A DNA stretch of 64,000 nt, taken from Ctena decussata (Eukaryota > Mollusca > Bivalvia > Lucinida > Lucinidae). This document shows positions 28,557-40,605 of this stretch, piece after piece (within the stretch, counting starts at the first letter, position 1; the number at the start of each line of letters is the position of its first letter). Under the pieces are notes generated by a model. That model was not told the DNA's origin, did no database searches, and saw nothing but the letters and a program-made list of their open reading frames with translations. The translations under genes were made by a program, and so were the position numbers. The stretch lies in assembly GCA_963989385.1 (NCBI GenBank), contig OZ022503.1, positions 50,280,858 to 50,344,857 on the forward strand. The letters are read 5' to 3'.

Positions 28557-29412
28557 TATGTGCCTCTGGTGCCCGGTTACCTTAAAAATCCATACTCTCT
28601 CTCTCTCTTTTCTTATCTCTTCACAAGCGAATGGAAAAGATGCATACCAAGATAGTTCGTACGATATTTTGGGGTCTCTTTCTTTTTCTTCTTCTTCTTA
28701 TCATTATTAATATTGATATTAATATTATTATTATTATCTTCAAATCAATATAAAGTACCTACAAATAAAATTATAAAGCTTGAAATGTATAACTTCAAAC
28801 TTATATCAAATTCAAAGGCGTGCGAGGATATCGGCGCTTGAGAAAGGTGCACAACAAGTTCAGGTTAAACCCTCAGCAACTTTACCTCAAGATTTGCTTT
28901 CAGAACACAACATTCTCTCTCAAGCAACAAGTAGCCGATATTGAAAGCATGCCGATGCATACACGAAAGCCATATAAATAGTCATGATTTGCTAATTGCA
29001 ATTTGCATAATTTACGTCGGACGTAAAATAATTTACGTCCAACGTTAAATAATTTACGTCGGACGTAAATTATTTAACGTCCAACGTAAATTATTTTACG
29101 TCCGACGTAAATTATTTAACGTCCAACGTAAATTATTTTACGTCCGACGTAAATTAGTGATCTCAATAGACTGTGATGAGTAACTGAATATTTCACTACT
29201 TAAACTGTGTCTTTCAGTGTAATGATAAGTCAAGTGCACAAGTACATTGGAAATTAAACAGTTTTAATTACGATACTCCTCTCTCTGTAGTGGATATTTT
29301 CCGAAATAAAAAGCACTTCTGTTTTGCTGATTCCCTTTTAATCTAGTTTTTAAACTGTACACTGACCAAGTGAACATGAATTACGTATAAAATAATTCGC
29401 TCTGGATATTAC

Positions 29413-32218
29413 GGACTTTACATGTATCTGTATAACGTGCAAGACTCACAGGGTCAGAGACACACTAATTAGCAACACCGGACGAGCGGATGCCCAAGCT
29501 GTTCTGAGTCTTCTCTTGGCGCTCATGCCACTTTGTTGGTTTTGTCAGGTCGCGACTTAGTTATAACCTGCCACTGGTGATATTCGAACAGTATTAGAGG
29601 TATAAGCAGATCAATGATTTTTTTACCTGTGAGTTCCGCTGCTTCATATAACGTATTTATTCGGCTATAAAACAGGGGGAGGGGCGGGTCTCACCTCTAG
29701 AATGACCCCAAATATTTAAATAATTCTTAAGAAATTCTGCTATAAGATGGATTTTACCCTTCCAAAACAATCCCAAAAAATCTAGATCCGTCTTAAAGAA
29801 AAACTCCATCGTATAAACGAAGAAATGCGGTTTTCATATTTTTCCCTCACAATTTATATTGTTGCGAGTCCCAAGACTCACTAAAATTCAGTGCTGTGGA
29901 ATCCTGGTTTTATTGTAGGACGAACTGAACTTATAAACCTACTGAGTCTCAAGCGGGAACCCACTGAAGATTCTTTCGCAGCAAAATTGTTTATAAATCA
30001 CTTGCAGACAGATACATATGAGCCATGACACGACAAAACCAACAAAGTGGCATGTGCGCCAAACCAGCATGATCAGCCTGGTTATTCATTCTGATAAGAG
30101 TCTTCGCTGTGCGCTTTTAGGTTAGATAAGGGGCTACGTTAGCTTAGTGCGGACAGCGAAGACCCTGATCAGACTGTGTAGATGCCCAGGCTGATCCAAG
30201 TCGTTGTTGGGCGCACATGCCACTTTGTCGGTTTTGTCGTGTCACGGCTCAATTATAGAAGTGTACGCATACACCTTAATCGACTGCTCAGATGTGGGTC
30301 TGGAATGGTTACTCTGTGGAAATTGGACATATCAAAATAATGAGTGATTTTTCATACTTTTATATAGTTTTAGATGAGCAAATTAGTGTTTTATAATAAA
30401 CTTTGGACCTCGGCTTGTTCTGAAGTAAATTGCCTTAGACCTAGATAAAAAGATAAACTCTTTCATTTTCTTTTTACCTCCCTTTAAAATGGGGATCAAA
30501 TCTTCAAATAAAGCATTTGCTCCTACTTTCCTTTAAGGGTAGACCCCGTTTTTGTCCAGTGAAGCAAACATGAAGTTACAAAAGTTGTTTCCCTTTGTAA
30601 AATGTTTTGGGAAATATGGAGTTGTTGATATTCAATTTTAACTTTTCTCGCGCCAATGTCTACAAGAACACTGTTTGATAGGACACCTCTCTCTGCACTT
30701 TGGGGTTTACGAAAGCTGATGGGGTGGTCGGTTCGTGCAATGGCGCTCGGTAACTTTCATTGCCGTGGCGTCCTACTAATTAGACTAAAAGTTGGACAAG
30801 AGCCTACTGTTCTTGCAGTAGGTGCGGGTGGGGTGTTTGGATATTTTTCTCTCGTCATTTCTGTTTTCTGTCTCCCTCCCTCTGGGATACGGCCCGATGT
30901 AGACTGAACCACTGTCTCAGAGGGTCGTAAAACCCAAAACAACAACAATAACGTAAGCTGAGTGGGTACATCTGGTCATCATTTCCGCCATTTTCCTAGA
31001 GGAGCAAATTCTTTTCTTTTAGAGATGAAAGTGGTCAAAAAGTCCAAACTCGTAGGTCATTTAAACATAGACAATTCCGGAATATCTTAGATACACAGAC
31101 CACCTGGACCCCAAAAACAGGTGTGAACAGGTGCCCGCGGCTAGCAAGCATCACCTGCCTATTATAAAACCCGCCATATTTATGTGTATGTGAAAAAAGT
31201 CAGAGAAAATGAAAGTCCAGTATGAGTGAGTAGCTTCCCTCTTTCAACAAAGTATTGATCTTTGAAACAGGTCATAACATAGCGGACTAGCTGAGAAACA
31301 TAAACTCCGTATGCAGGTGCTGAAGGAATATTTCTACTCAAAAATGGAAAGTTTACTATGGGAAAATTGAAGTCCCTCCTGTCTTAAAGCCTCATAACAA
31401 GCTTTCCATTGTCAATATAGAGATAATTCGAATTGAGAAAAGTGGCGAAAACGAATTTGGCAGATTTCTTCACCCTGGACAGGTACTTATTCACCCAAAT
31501 ATGTACATTATCACGCGTACACTTGGACCCTGAACTACCGTACATTATTCTATTTAATGCCCCGGGGGCGTTGCATTTTAGGAAAGGGGGGGGGGGGCGT
31601 GATTTAGGGTCTAAAGTGTAGTAAGTCAGCCACTGCTAAAATACCTCCAACAAACAGTAACTGGGAAGGGAAATACTTTCAGAGGTACGAGCTCCACTAT
31701 TTTTTTGCCTCCCTTCTCAGTAAGGGACAACTCTTAAAGCAAAGGATTTGCTCCTCTAGGAGCATTGTTTTCCTCTAAGTGTAGACCCTGTTTCAAAGAG
31801 CAACCGCAATCAGAGAAACAGGCAAGTTAATATGACATTTTTTCCGAAAATCGGAAACTAGAGAATTTTTACTAATAATAAAAAATTTCTTCATTATCGG
31901 TGTAATGCTTCTTCTCGGCCGATTATAATCAGTTGGTCAGCAGGCACACGGCGATGAATCAATGTTGATACAGCGTCATTTTATTCTTTGAAGAGCTACT
32001 TTATTCTTTGAAGAGCTACTTTATCTAAGGAAGCACGCAGTAAGTTGACATACGCGTCATTTGACCAATGGAATCTTGTGAAATGTGGAACAATATCGAA
32101 ATTATACGAGGCTGCGCCTCGAAAAAACTAGACATGTCAGACAACGATCAGAACAGGTTTCATCAAATTCCCTGATGTCGGGGATTTTTTTCTGAAATGT
32201 ATTATCTCTTACACAACG
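29413..32218. other. Spacer of the 5.8-kb element
   Basis: Contains a half copy of the TGAGCC-type MITE (~29490-29570), an intact copy (30019-30251), a possible SINE-like tail (GGTCGTAAAACCCAAAACAA at ~30925), TTTGCTCCT palindromes and a 20-bp direct duplication (TTATTCTTTGAAGAGCTACT at ~31983 and ~32003). The open frame 30656-30907 has no recognisable similarity. No transposase was found. Confidence 0.5.
30019..30251. mobile_element. TGAGCC-ended MITE
   Basis: Ends TGAGCCATGACACGACAAAA and, inverted, TGAGCCGTGACACGACAAAA; the interior carries CTGATCAGACTG and TTCGCTGTGCGC blocks. Same family as 39092-39324. Confidence 0.75.
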
Positions 32219-33107
32219 TAATATCCAGAGCGAATTAGTTTATACGTAATTCATGTTCTCTTGATCAGTCTACAGTTTAAAAAACTAGGTTAAAAGGGAA
32301 TCAGCAATTCAGCAGTGCTTTTTATTTTGGAAAATACCCACTACAGAGAGAGGAGTATCGTAACTAAAATTGTTTAATTTCCAATGTACTTGTGCACTTG
32401 ACTTATTACACTGAAAGACACAGTTTAAGAAGTGAAATATTCAGTTACTCATCACAGTCTATTGAGATCACTAATTTACGTCGGATGTAAATTAATTTAC
32501 GTCGGACGTAAAATAATTTACGTTGGACGTTAAATAATTTACGTCGGACGTAAAATAATTTACGTTGGACGTTAAATAATTTACGTCCGACGTAAATTAT
32601 TTAACGTTGGACGTAAATTATTTTACGTCCGACGTAAATTATGCAAATTGCAATTAGCAAATCATGACTGTTTATATGGCTTTCGTGTATGCATCGGTAT
32701 GCTTTCAATATCGGCTACTTGTTGCTTGAGAGAGAATGTTGTGTTCTGAAAGCAAATCTTGAGGTAAAGTTGCTGAGGGTTTAACCTGAACTTGTTGTGC
32801 ACCTTTCTCAAGCGCCGATATCATCGCACGCCTTTGAATTTGATATAAGTTTGAAGTTATACATTTCAAGCTTTATAATTTTATTTGTACGTACATTAAT
32901 TGATTTGAAGATAATAATAATAATATTAGTATTAATATTATTAATAATAATAAGAAGAAGAGAAGAAGAAGAAGAAGAAAGAGACCCCAAAATATCGTAC
33001 GAACTATCTTGGTATGCATCTTTTCCATTCGCTTGTGATGAGATAAGAAAAGAGAGAGAGAGAGAGTATGGATTTTTAAGGTAACCGGGCACCAGAGGCA
33101 CATAAGG

Positions 33108-33350
33108 GATACCGTCAGTTAACCTAACCACATTTTCCTGGGCGGACCCAGACCATCTGAGTGCTTAACCAGTACTCCTGCTTAACCAGACTCCTGCACA
33201 TATTTTTGCCATTAACTGACAACTGAAAGAATTCATCACCAAATCTCTACGAAAAATATGTCTGGGCCGGGCCAGGATTCGAACCCGCGTGGCGGATACA
33301 ACCCTTGAATCGGTAGCCAGACGCGTTACCGATTTAGCTATCAAGCCCGG
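33108..33350 (-). mobile_element. tRNA-derived SINE in the right arm (mirror copy)
   Basis: Reverse complement of 28311-28556. It is carried as part of the inverted arm, so it is the same insertion duplicated with the arm and not an independent event. Confidence 0.8.
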
Positions 33351-33745
33351 TTGAGACAAGAAAACTGTCCTGGTACCGGCTTTTATTTCAGAGAGTCCCC
33401 AAGTTGAACTTTTGTAAAATCGAATTTGATTGGCTATATGCAAATGAGCTCTGGTGTCACAAAACAAGTTAGACGCACCAATAGGGTCAAAAGTCTATTT
33501 TTAGTGTGACACTAATATTATTTTACGTCCAACGTAAATTAATTTACGTTGGACGTAAAATAATTTACGTTGGACGTAAATTATTTTACGTTGGACGTAA
33601 ATTATTTTACGTTGGACGTAAATTAATTTACGTTGCACGTAAATTAATTTACGTTGGACGTAAATTAATTTACGTTGGACGTAAAATAATATTAGTGTCA
33701 CACTAAAAATAGACTTTTGACCCTATCGGAACACCATAATGGATT

Positions 33746-33890
33746 GGGTGAGGTTGTCTTCACACTGACTGAAGGCTGGTGTGGACCTTGATGTTTATTA
33801 TTTGAGCTGCCATTTGTGAAGCAATACCCTCCGGCGCAGTGTTCTGATAAACCTAAAATACGAACCATGCTCTGTCCAGGTGGTGCACGT
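33746..33890 (+). repeat. Right member of the flanking direct repeat
   Basis: Diverged partner of 27645-27790 (TTCACACTGACT, TTGAGCTGCCATTTGT, CAGTGTTCTGATA). Confidence 0.55.
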
Positions 33891-33929
33891 TAAACTATAA
33901 ATGCTTTTAGGTTGTCAAGTAGTTAATTT

Positions 33930-34645
33930 ACATACTACATCTTATATCTAAATATCTTAGCTGGAACACCCACATATAGGAAATTACAAATAAGGCTAAT
34001 AGAACTTAGGTTTTGATAAAAGAATTATTAAAACTAAAATTCGTTCTGTAAAGGATTTGCCTATAAAACTCTAGTCCGACCCCAGGTTGAGTATGCCTCC
34101 ACCGTCTGGAGCCCTTTCACAAAACAGAATATTCAAAAGGTGGAAATATTGCAAAGAAGGGCTGCCAGATGGGTGAAAAGTAGATATTCCTCGTATAATA
34201 GTGTAACTGAGATACTGAGTAACCTCGGTTGGCGCTTCCTTGAAAATCACTGCTATGATGCTCCTCTCGTGATGTTCTGTAAGATCACGCAGGGTCTTTT
34301 TGCCGTGCCTATGCCTTCATATTTGAGCGTCCCATCAGATTATCTCGTATGTATGCATATACTAACCTTCCGCCAGGTACATGCTACTACAGATTATTAT
34401 CGGCCTTCCTTTTTTCCAATGACTGTTGTTTTGTGGCACCGGCTCCCTACTGGTACAGCTCTTTTAAAACATCTTGGAAGTGAGCAAGATAAACCATCAA
34501 AGGCCATAGAAAATAAGATATGTTTTTACCCTGCTTTTATCTCATTACTTAGCTAACAATACTAACACTCTCATATTTTTTCATATCTCACTATCATAAG
34601 TAATAAATCTCACTCACTTTTTTACTTTTATTCTTACTAACCCTG
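33930..34645 (+). pseudogene. Degraded LINE (jockey/CR1-like) C-terminal fragment
   Basis: 33955-34050 reads SWNTHI, a stop, then EITNKANRT with a frameshift. From ~34060 a clean frame runs AYKTLVRPQVEYASTVWSPF, then EILQRRAARWVKS, NLGWRFLENH and LPTGTALLKH to a stop at 34556. These are signature blocks of the region after the reverse-transcriptase core in CR1/jockey-type LINEs. All catalytic motifs are absent. The 3' end is followed by a (TAGG)n tract (~34661-34688), perhaps the LINE tail. Confidence 0.75.
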
Positions 34646-34689
34646 CGCATAACACTCAGTAGGTAGGTAGGTAGGTAGGTAGGTAGGTC

Positions 34690-35082
34690 TTATTTACAGC
34701 CATTTTACTCTTGTTAAATATTATACGTTGGTAAAAATAACTCGCTCAGAGCTTATGTTGATTTAAATTGTGAACTCGCCGACAATGGTCTATTTTTATT
34801 TATACGATGGTCGAAAGAACAGTCACACACGCACATCGAAACACGAGTCTGTCATGGCTGCGCTCAATTATCCCAAAGGATTCATGTAATTAATCGTTTG
34901 TTGGGCTGAGATACTTGCATGCTCAATGCAAAGAATTGAAAAACCAGGTATATGAAAGTATTTAGTTCGCGACCATCTTTTCTGTCGTTTCCCCTTTCCA
35001 CATACTTATTGTTTCCATTGTAACTGTAACTGTAACTGTAGCACATAGATTCTGCCGATTCCGGCACACCTCCGTCGGAGTA
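34690..35082. other. Intergenic, CTGTAA microsatellite
   Basis: Unique-looking sequence with a short (TAACTG)n tract near 35021-35040. No gene recognised. Confidence 0.4.
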
Positions 35083-35351
35083 GTAGTAGGCGGTCTCCCT
35101 AAAAAGCGTCAAGAAGCGACAAGAAGTGACAAGAAGCGACAAGAAGTGTCAAGAAGCGTCAAGAATATATTTTAGTAATGTTTTGTCGTTTATATGTTAT
35201 TTTTTCAACAAAATATGACATCAGTTATATTTAGAATATAATTCAAGGGCCATATAATATATAAGCAGGCAAAAAGAGCCGTTATGGAACAAACGCGCCT
35301 GCCGATGACGCGAGCGGTATTTTAGACTTAGCGTCAAGAAAATATTTCATA

Positions 35352-37016
35352 TAGGAGGTTTTTTCGTGACGCACTTCCGGTTCTATAAATAGACTCGGGA
35401 TAGCCCTGGCCGTCAACCTGGCCGAGAGTTACTATTGAAAACCAATGTTTCTAGCCAATTGAATACGGTGAAATGCTGCTTTTTTTATAATAAATGGTAA
35501 AAATAAATAGTTTATATTTAAATTATGCATGATAAACTACTTTATTATGATTTAGATATATATTGGCATTCTTAAATTTATTTATTTTATTCTTTTTACG
35601 ATCTATATATATAATAAGCATTTTTGAAATCTATTTATTTCATCTTTTTCGATAAAGGTATTCGTTAACTACTAGAAAGTGTTGCTCTTTTTCTTTTAAT
35701 GATAAATAATAATAATGATAATAATGATAATGGTGAGAATTATAATAATAATCCAGTGGCCAACGAAAAATATCGTCAATGTCAGTCTTTATACAATGAA
35801 GGCGACGAGCTGCCCGAAAATTTCTAGGGCGTGCGCAGGAAAACTCCTTCCAAAATATTTTTTTAACCCAGCTCGTATCAAATTTACTTTAAAAAAAAAA
35901 AATAATAATTTATTGTCATTTGTGCTTCTTTTACATGTCTATTTGTGAAAGCTGATCGCCGGAAGAGTAATGTGAAAAAGTTGGTTTCATACGATTTGGC
36001 CGCTCGGCGCTGATTTCCTCCACGATCCGAAAAAAAAACGTGATCACGTTTATGAAATAGAAGTTGTTTACTGGATTTAAATTATTCAATTAAAATGTAA
36101 CAGATGTCTTTTAAACATTTAGTTGTGACTGATTGAATAGGCGGTTTCAAAGTGTCTAATTAGATAATCTTTAATTGTTAACTTAACTGACATAATCGTA
36201 TAGGCTTTTAATATACGAGTGAGTAAATTTTTAAGTATTTCACACTTCGCAGATGTATGTGTCCTGTCGGTGCTTTGATGTACATGTACATGTATGACAC
36301 GGGAAAATCCGTCTCCGAATGTGGCCTTACTAAACATAGATGGGAATTTAGAATTGCTCGGCAATGAATTGCCGATGCGACTAATGATGTGCTCTACTGT
36401 TCACAAAGTAATTGTTTATTCTTCTAATTTTAAAACAGTATGTTCTTACTGGATTACATTTAATGTAAGTTAATTTAGTTCTGTTCTCGCGTTTTCATTT
36501 TCTCAACTTTGGAGCGACAAATCCTGTGAATTTAGCAAGTGAAGTCTTTCCTATCGGCAGTGCCGTGCACATTTTACATGATTGAATTCTTTTTATAAAG
36601 TTTCATATTTATTTTACACCTTTGTTTCAATGTTATTAATGAATTTGGTTATGACAAGAAATAAATAAGCATACAAAACAGCATGTTTATCTCTCTAATT
36701 TAGAAAAATCCGGCGTCTACCGAAAGAATTTCTACCTTGGATTATCAAGCGCCGTGATAGAATCCCGTATTAAATAAGATCAAATTCTGTGATTTTCCGT
36801 CGAAATATTTTGAAAATGAGCGAAAATTTATTAAAAGATAAGACTCTCAATATTCTTTTTAAAAAAAATCGGTTTACTACCACAGACAAACTGATTTTTG
36901 CACGATGAAAATCTACATTTTACACTGTGAAACATAGTGCTGGCCGATGAATTGACGGCCAGCTCTGTGCGCATGCGCCAGATTTACGTCATAATGGGAA
37001 TCCCTAAAACCTCCTA
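35352..37016. mobile_element. Nested TA-flanked element with TAGGAGGTTTT ends
   Basis: Inverted ends TAGGAGGTTTT (35352-35362; 37006-37016), TA on both sides (35350-35351; 37017-37018). Imperfect internal inverted repeats continue (CTGGCCGTCAACCTGGCC near 35407 and TTGACGGCCAG near 36953). A TATAAATAG box lies at about 35384-35392 next to CTTCCGG. No frame with known similarity. Confidence 0.65.
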
Positions 37017-38328
37017 TACTAGCAACAGTAAGAAGTGTTGACTCACACTTTTATTATATATGTTCCTAGCAGATATAGCTAAATAATAAATAAATAATAT
37101 TATTCTTTTAAAAAATGCGCTTATTGTGCCTGGTTTGACCCCGATCTATAAGCCAAAGCGACAAGCAACCGCGCACAGTACGAGCAAGCGTCAAGAAAAT
37201 ATTAAGGAAACGTAGAGCTCAAATGGTTGTTTCTTTTGGCCAAAAATGACCCTTTATAGCTTCCACGTCTACCTGATACCCATCAAACCTCTGATAAGAG
37301 TGGTATTTATAAATACTTATCAGCTCATACAAGTCATACCAGCAAGAAACCTCGTGTAAAACTGGAACCGAACCGTACGGACAAGCGTCAAGCAAATATT
37401 CTCTCAAATTAAATTGTTGTTCTGTGTGACCAAAAATAGCTCTTTTTATTAGATATACATCTACAAGATACCCTTCACATAGTTAATAGGAGTAGAATTC
37501 TTATGTATGCATCAGCTCAAATGTTTCCACTTTATAAGTCATGCCGGCAAGAAGCCACATGATATGCAGTGAGAGTACAGCCAAGCGTCATGAAAATCGT
37601 TGATATGTTCTATGTAAGAATCTTCATCACTTCTACTTTTACCAGATACCCGTTAAACCTCAATAAGGAGTTAGACAGTTATATATTGAAATCCATGTAA
37701 TTTCACTCCCCTCAGCCCGTCCCCCTCCCCCGCCCCTATGGCATTGATCATCTTATACGCCATACCAAAGAGAACACAGGAAAAGAGACAAGAAAACAAA
37801 GCGTCAAGAAAATATGGAGAATCGAGAACCACAATCAGATATTTTCAACAAAACTGCGAATTTGTATTAGTAGAATAACTTGAACGCTTTTTTTTTTAAA
37901 CAAATCTTATTAAGTACTTCCCAGACTCAATCTCGGCAACATAGAAAGCGACAAGAAATTAAGTATATGGCAACCTATCATTAGAGGCCTGTCTGTAAGA
38001 CAAGAGAAATGACCCCACAAAAACGAAAAGATCCTACTCAGATCCTGTGACTCAGATCAGTCTGGGCATCCGCAGAGTCGGTTTTCGGCCTACGAAGAAA
38101 AATTGGATTCATTCTTGGACCAGCTTATGCAAAAAATAAAAATGAAGAATTCCCTTTTTCTTTTTTACTTTATAAATTCAGCGGTAGGCGAATCTTGTAA
38201 TGAGTAGAAATGAATTATATCAATAGATTTCTCCCCTATATTAACAAATTTAACCACCGTTATAATGAATATTAGAAAATATTTTAAATAAATAAAATGG
38301 ATTAGATTGAAGCTAAGCACTATTTTTT

Positions 38329-38333
<5 letters not shown>

Positions 38334-38359
<26 letters not shown>

Positions 38360-38360
38360 G
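38334..38360. repeat. Poly(A) tract
   Basis: Run of about 26 A in the middle of the 35091-40451 element, probably the tail of a decayed retroposon or slippage. Confidence 0.8.
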
Positions 38361-39091
38361 GAATGATAAATCACAGATTGTTTGCTGAAAACATTTAGAG
38401 CTGAAAACAATTAGATGGCGTGTGCCATCAATAGATCCGCAAGCTAATTACTATCACTCAGATTTGAGTCATATCGGTCGAGCGGCTCAATGACTTGTGA
38501 TTTTTTAATTATAACTTGATTAATGTCAGTTGGCTTGTATTACTTCAGAGCTTAAGTGCTGACTTTTATTTTTGACTTCTTTCTTTCTTTCTTTATTGCT
38601 TTCTTTCATAAGGTATATGAAACAAATAACCAGCACACTGGGGTCGCCATGATCCTATCAGCGGTAAAAAACGCCTAAACTCTAATCATTGTAAAAAGCG
38701 GTTCCACCTTTTCGTTTTGGTAATAAATTGTGGGGTGATGTGCATATTTTGAGCCATGTAACTGGTAAAATTAGAGAAAACAAGTTCTGAAAAATAACAA
38801 ATCCCCCTCCCCCTCCCCCCTCAAAGAAAAAAAAAAGAAGAAAAAAAAACAATTTCCTGTTCTGTTTTCCCGTCTATTCCTGCTATATAAACATTGGCGG
38901 GATAGTGATTGGGACTCCACGCTTGTACATCTGTTTTTGCAATATGGTAAGCAGTTGCAAAAGCCACCACCTGATGAGACTCGTGGAGGAGTTGATATAG
39001 GTTTTTCTTTTATAATAGAAGTTTCATTTGCTGTCTTATTTTTTCCTAGATAACGGTTTCATATTTGTTATTGCTAAACATCAAAATTAAT

Positions 39092-39324
39092 TGAGCCGCG
39101 ACACGAGAAAACCGACAGTGGTCTGCGCCCAGCGAAGACTCAGATCAGCCTGGGCATCCGACAAGTCTGAGCAGACTCTTCGCTAAGCGCGTAAAGGTCA
39201 GCTAAGGTTCTAAGGTAGTTCCATGCGGGCAGCGAAGACTGACCAGACTGGGCGGATGCCCAGATTGATCTGAGTCTGCACTGGGCGCATAGCCACTTTG
39301 TTAGTTTTCTCGCATCGCGGCTCA
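39092..39324. mobile_element. TGAGCC-ended MITE, well preserved
   Basis: 233 bp. Ends TGAGCCGCGACACGAGAAAA and, inverted, TGAGCCGCGATGCGAGAAAA; internal inverted blocks GCGAAGACTCAGATCAGCCT and AGACTGACCAGACTGGGC. Nested in the 35091-40451 element. Confidence 0.8.
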
Positions 39325-40605
39325 TTTATGTCATCCAAAATTTAGAAAAATGGCATTCTGAGGAAATTACATTCCAAATTAATAAACTTTATTAATGCAA
39401 ATCTCGGTGTGTACTGTGGAAGTCTTGATCTATACAAATTCAGTCATGCAAAAGTTCTTGACGCTCCTGCGAATTTCATTTTTTTTCTTGACGCTTTTTT
39501 AGCTTTTGAACATGCAACTTCAAAGCTTGCGTTCAAAATCTTGACAAAACTTAAATTTGAGGAAATATCATGCAAGGGCCTGAAATGCGAATTATGATTA
39601 TACTATAGAGGCCATGCAAAAGTTCTTGACGCTCAAGTATACTTCAGTTTTTCTTGCCGCTTTTTTAGCATTGGACTAAAGAGGAAAGGAAAAGAAAATC
39701 ATCTTTCTGTCTTCCGAAATCTGAACCAAAATAAATTTGAGAAATTAACATCCAAGGGCATAAAATGCGAATTTTGCTTTATGCTAAAGTAGTCATGTAA
39801 AAGTTCTTGACGCTTAAGTGGTCTTCAAAAATTTCTTGACACTCAAGAGGGCTTTAAAATTTTCTTGACGCTATTTTAGCATCGGGCTACAGGCCTAAAT
39901 GCAAAAGAAAAGGAACTGTCCTTTTGTCCAAAATCTTAACAAAAGTCACTTTGTGGAAATAACATCCAAGAGCATGAAATGTGAATCTTAATCAATACTG
40001 TAGAAGTCATGTTAAAGTTCTTGACGCTGAAACTGGGCCTCAGAATTTCTTGACGCTTTCTTAACTGCAGGGCTATAAACTGAAAATACATCGTATAACT
40101 GTATGGAATGTAATCTAAAGTGTCAATGAGGAAATAAGATTTAAAATTATTGAAATTACTATATGCGAATCAGGGTTCATAAGCACAGTCTTGTGAAAAG
40201 CTCTTGACGCTCCAATATGCTTCAAAATTTTCTTGACACTTGTTACGCGCGCAATGTTTTTGCAAATTTCGTTGGTTTTTCTAATAAAATACCAATGAAA
40301 AATGGCCAAATTACTCAATTTTATCAATTCAGATGTAATAAGATAATAAATATAATAAATAATTGGCAGAAATATGTTCTTGTCGCTTCTTGACACTTCT
40401 TGTCGCTTCTTGACACTTCTTGTCGCTTCTTGACGCTTTTTAGGGAGACCCGTAGTAGGTTGATAGGGGGTTAAAATGATGCAATCCGTCACCACTCTAT
40501 TTACAGCTTAGCAATATCTTATTTACAGTCTATAAACTGGATAAAAACATTAAGTAGGACCCTCCTGTGTGTAGCTCGGTATGCCTCTATTTACGTTTAC
40601 GTTTA

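Larger units (their letters stand above)
27903..33737. mobile_element. 5.8-kb foldback element with ~1.5-kb inverted arms
   Basis: Left arm about 27903-29412 and right arm about 32219-33737 are reverse complements, nearly identical over ~1.5 kb. The outer end is ATGGTGTTCCGATAGGGTCA. The flanks CATGGATT (27895-27902) and AATGGATT (33738-33745) agree at 7 of 8 positions, a likely target duplication. Each arm contains an outer ~270-bp palindrome built on TTACGTCCAACGTAAATTAA units (27914-28180; 33480-33727), a tRNA-derived SINE, and an inner ACGTCGGACGT array (29008-29155; 32473-32645). No transposase is visible. Open frames in the ACGT arrays are translation artefacts. Confidence 0.85.
35091..40451. 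mobile_element. 5.36-kb element with 8-bp duplication and polarity-reversed 10-bp motif arrays
   Basis: GTAGTAGG lies at 35083-35090 and 40452-40459. Ends CGGTCTCCCTAAAAAGCGTC and, inverted, GGGTCTCCCTAAAAAGCGTC. Just inside each end are six or seven head-to-tail copies of a 10-bp unit (AAGAAGYGWC). The motif AGCGTCAAGA then recurs every ~160-215 bp: forward at about 35330, 37190, 37384, 37583, 37799 in the left half, and reversed (TCTTGACGCT) at about 39459, 39617, 39803, 40014, 40195 in the right half. The opposing polarity gives the whole element twofold symmetry. No transposase frame. An 8-bp duplication allows hAT, P or Merlin, but the GGGTCTCCC end fits none clearly. Confidence 0.85.

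Noticed and set aside
34140..34556. Host gene of 138 residues
   Set aside because: Its blocks are typical of the post-RT region of CR1/jockey-type LINEs, and upstream sequence continues the LINE with stops and frameshifts.
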